Both the position numbers and the translations under genes were made by a program. From an uncultured Candidatus Saccharibacteria bacterium (GTDB lineage Bacteria > Patescibacteriota > Saccharimonadia > Saccharimonadales > Saccharimonadaceae): DNA of 22,803 nt. Shown here in pieces: positions 21,488 through 22,803 of this stretch. The stretch covers positions 1 through 22,803 of the forward strand of contig CAJZFK010000002.1 in the NCBI GenBank assembly GCA_915070155.1, read 5' to 3'. Positions within the stretch are counted from its first letter, which is position 1. Each line of letters starts with the position of its first letter. Below the pieces are notes generated by a model. It searched no databases. It had not been told where the DNA came from and saw only the letters and a list, made by a program, of their open reading frames with translations.

Positions 21488-21498
21488 TTTGTTATGAT
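21470..21498 (+). promoter_or_regulatory. clpB promoter inside CIRCE
   Basis: TTGCAC (21470-21475), a 17-bp spacer and TATGAT (21493-21498). The -35 lies in the CIRCE spacer. The start site would be near 21505, giving a leader of about 70 nt that ends in AAAGGAGG before the ATG. Confidence 0.8.
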
Positions 21499-21574
21499 AG
21501 CTACATCAAATTTCACCATTCTGTCTTTTACTGGGGCGCAACAAATTAAGACTAAAAATCAAAAGGAGGATTTT

Positions 21575-22803
21575 ATGCCACCAAACATGAATCAAGAAGA
21601 AACAACTAAACCACTCGAAAAATTCGGTACAGATATAACAGCGTTAGCACGCGAAGGTAAACTCGATCCAGTGATCGGTCGAGATGAAGAAATTCGACGC
21701 ACTATGCAGATTTTAAGTCGCCGCACTAAAAACAATCCCGTCCTCATCGGTGAGCCGGGAGTTGGTAAAACCGCAATTGTTGAGGCGTTGGCGCAACGAA
21801 TTGTCAAAGGCAACGTTCCCGCTTCACTGAAGGATAAGCGACTAATTTCCCTGGAAATTTCCAGTCTTCTGGCGGGCGCTAGTTTTCGTGGACAATTTGA
21901 GGATCGACTGAAGGCTGTCTTGAAAGAAGTAGAAGACGCAGCCGGCGAGATTATTCTTTTTGTCGATGAGATTCACACCATGGTTGGCGCTGGAAAAAGC
22001 GAAGGTAGCATGGATGCGGGCAATATGTTAAAGCCAGCGCTGGCTCGCGGAAAATTACACATGATTGGCGCGACGACGCTCGCTGAATATCGTCAATATG
22101 TCGAAAAAGATGCCGCTCTAGAACGAAGATTCCAGCCAGTTTACGTTGGCGAACCAAGCTTTGACGACACTGTTGCCATCTTGCGCGGATTGAAGGAAAA
22201 ATACGAAATTCATCACGGAGTAAAAATCGCTGATGACGCAATCGTGGCAGCCGCCAGATTGTCTACCAGATATTTGCCTGACCGATTCTTGCCAGACAAA
22301 GCAGTCGACCTGCTTGATGAAGCGACCAGCTCGCTCAAAATGCAATTAGAAAGCGTGCCAATTGCACTGGATCGATTGAACAATAGACGCTTGCAATTGG
22401 AAATCGAAGAAGCGGCGTTGAAAAAGGACAAATCCGACCACACCAATATTCGCAAAGATGAAATCAAGGAGCAAATTGCCGAGATTCGCGCAAAAGCCGA
22501 AGTGATTGATAAAAAATGGCAACACGAAAAAGACATTTTGCAAACTGTCAACACGACTACCGAAAAAATGGACAATCTGCGCTCACAATTAGAAATTGCT
22601 GAACGTGACGCAGACCTCGCCACCGCTAGCCGCATTAAATATGGCGATTTGCCGGAGCTGGAGAAAAAATTAGCAAGCGCCCGCGAGGAGCTAGCGGCAA
22701 TTCCAACTCACGACCGATTACTCCGCGAAGAAGTTACGCCTGACGATATCGCCGGCGTGGTGGCGCGCTGGACCGGAATTCCGGTGGAGCGATTGATGGA
22801 AAG
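21575..22803 (+). CDS. clpB: ClpB disaggregase without N-terminal domain (3' end outside window)
   Basis: An AAA+ unfoldase that, with DnaK, rescues aggregated proteins. 409 codons are visible. The first ATPase domain begins almost at once (KFGTDITALAREGKLDPVIGRDEEI). It has Walker A GEPGVGKT at 59-66, pore loop GASFRG at 101-106 with Phe104 where ClpB usually has Tyr, Walker B ILFVDE at 127-132, and the arginine finger in LERRF near 184-185. A long coiled coil at about 262-380 (LDRLNNRRLQLEIEEAALKK, ending YGDLPELEKKL) is the ClpB middle domain and excludes ClpA, ClpC and ClpE. The roughly 150-residue Clp_N domain is absent, and the sequence upstream is promoter and operator, so the gene itself lacks it. 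The start is AAAGGAGG, 5 nt, ATG. CIRCE control implies heat-shock induction. Confidence 0.94.
   Translation, partial: MPPNMNQEETTKPLEKFGTDITALAREGKLDPVIGRDEEIRRTMQILSRRTKNNPVLIGEPGVGKTAIVEALAQRIVKGNVPASLKDKRLISLEISSLLAGASFRGQFEDRLKAVLKEVEDAAGEIILFVDEIHTMVGAGKSEGSMDAGNMLKPALARGKLHMIGATTLAEYRQYVEKDAALERRFQPVYVGEPSFDDTVAILRGLKEKYEIHHGVKIADDAIVAAARLSTRYLPDRFLPDKAVDLLDEATSSLKMQLESVPIALDRLNNRRLQLEIEEAALKKDKSDHTNIRKDEIKEQIAEIRAKAEVIDKKWQHEKDILQTVNTTTEKMDNLRSQLEIAERDADLATASRIKYGDLPELEKKLASAREELAAIPTHDRLLREEVTPDDIAGVVARWTGIPVERLME

Noticed and set aside
1..22803. CRISPR arrays, insertion sequences, transposases, phage genes, toxin-antitoxin pairs
   Set aside because: Looked for repeats, inverted repeats with transposase-like frames and integrase motifs by eye; none seen. 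The arc locus has no visible att sites or flanking repeats.

Overview
The window reads as a chromosomal segment from a small-genome member of the Candidate Phyla Radiation, most likely Saccharibacteria (TM7). The grounds are inference from content: tightly packed and overlapping genes, a moderately AT-rich sequence, an arginine deiminase (ADS) operon of the kind described in host-associated Saccharibacteria, membrane-anchored DsbA-like and solute-binding proteins, and UGA used as a stop (glnH ends in TGA), which argues against the recoded Gracilibacteria/Absconditabacteria. No taxonomic marker was searched, so this is a judgement and not a proof.

Layout. 1-1679 (-): aspS, whose C-terminus runs off the window. 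1718-2740 (-): a CBS-pair membrane protein, divergent from a membrane-anchored DsbA-like oxidoreductase at 2794-3486 (+). 3487-3837: no large gene, but on the minus strand a good promoter, a 30-codon ORF with a ribosome-binding site, and a bidirectional terminator. 3838-5729 (-): two CorA-family channels. 5806-10571 (-): arcA-arcB-arcD-arcC, a complete ADS with its antiporter, with a TylF-like methyltransferase upstream on the same strand. 11350-12090 (+): an EreA/ChaN/TIKI-like protein of unknown role. 12098-15852 (-): a heterodimeric ABC exporter. 15972-16581 (+): tRNA-Pro(CGG) and a Nudix hydrolase. 16596-18797 (-): a polar amino acid ABC importer (binding protein, permease, ATPase). 18850-20415 (+): an OpgB/MdoB-like phosphoglycerol transferase, end-overlapping with galE (20412-21425, -). 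21461-22803 (+): a perfect CIRCE operator and a clpB that lacks the N-terminal domain and runs off the window.

How it fits together. The ADS would convert host-derived arginine to ornithine, CO2, ammonia and ATP (ArcA, ArcB, ArcC), with ArcD exchanging arginine for ornithine. Together with the amino acid importer, the ion channels and the exporter, this is a scavenging, energy-from-the-host gene set that suits an epibiont. The envelope side (phosphoglycerol transferase, GalE, DsbA-like protein) would act at the cell surface.

The most interesting signal is not a gene. At eight genes (aspS, the CBS protein, both corA, the methyltransferase, the binding protein, the phosphoglycerol transferase, galE) a near-consensus -10 box (TATAAT or TACAAT) lies only 6-8 nt, most often exactly 6, before the start codon, which predicts leaderless mRNAs. 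Other genes (dsbA-like, arcA, the exporter, Nudix, clpB) have conventional leaders with strong Shine-Dalgarno sequences. Two translation-initiation classes appear to coexist here, and the pattern corrects several start codons. Other points of note are the unexplained small transcription unit at 3504-3802, the clpB without its N-domain under CIRCE control, and a CIRCE position that may also affect galE.
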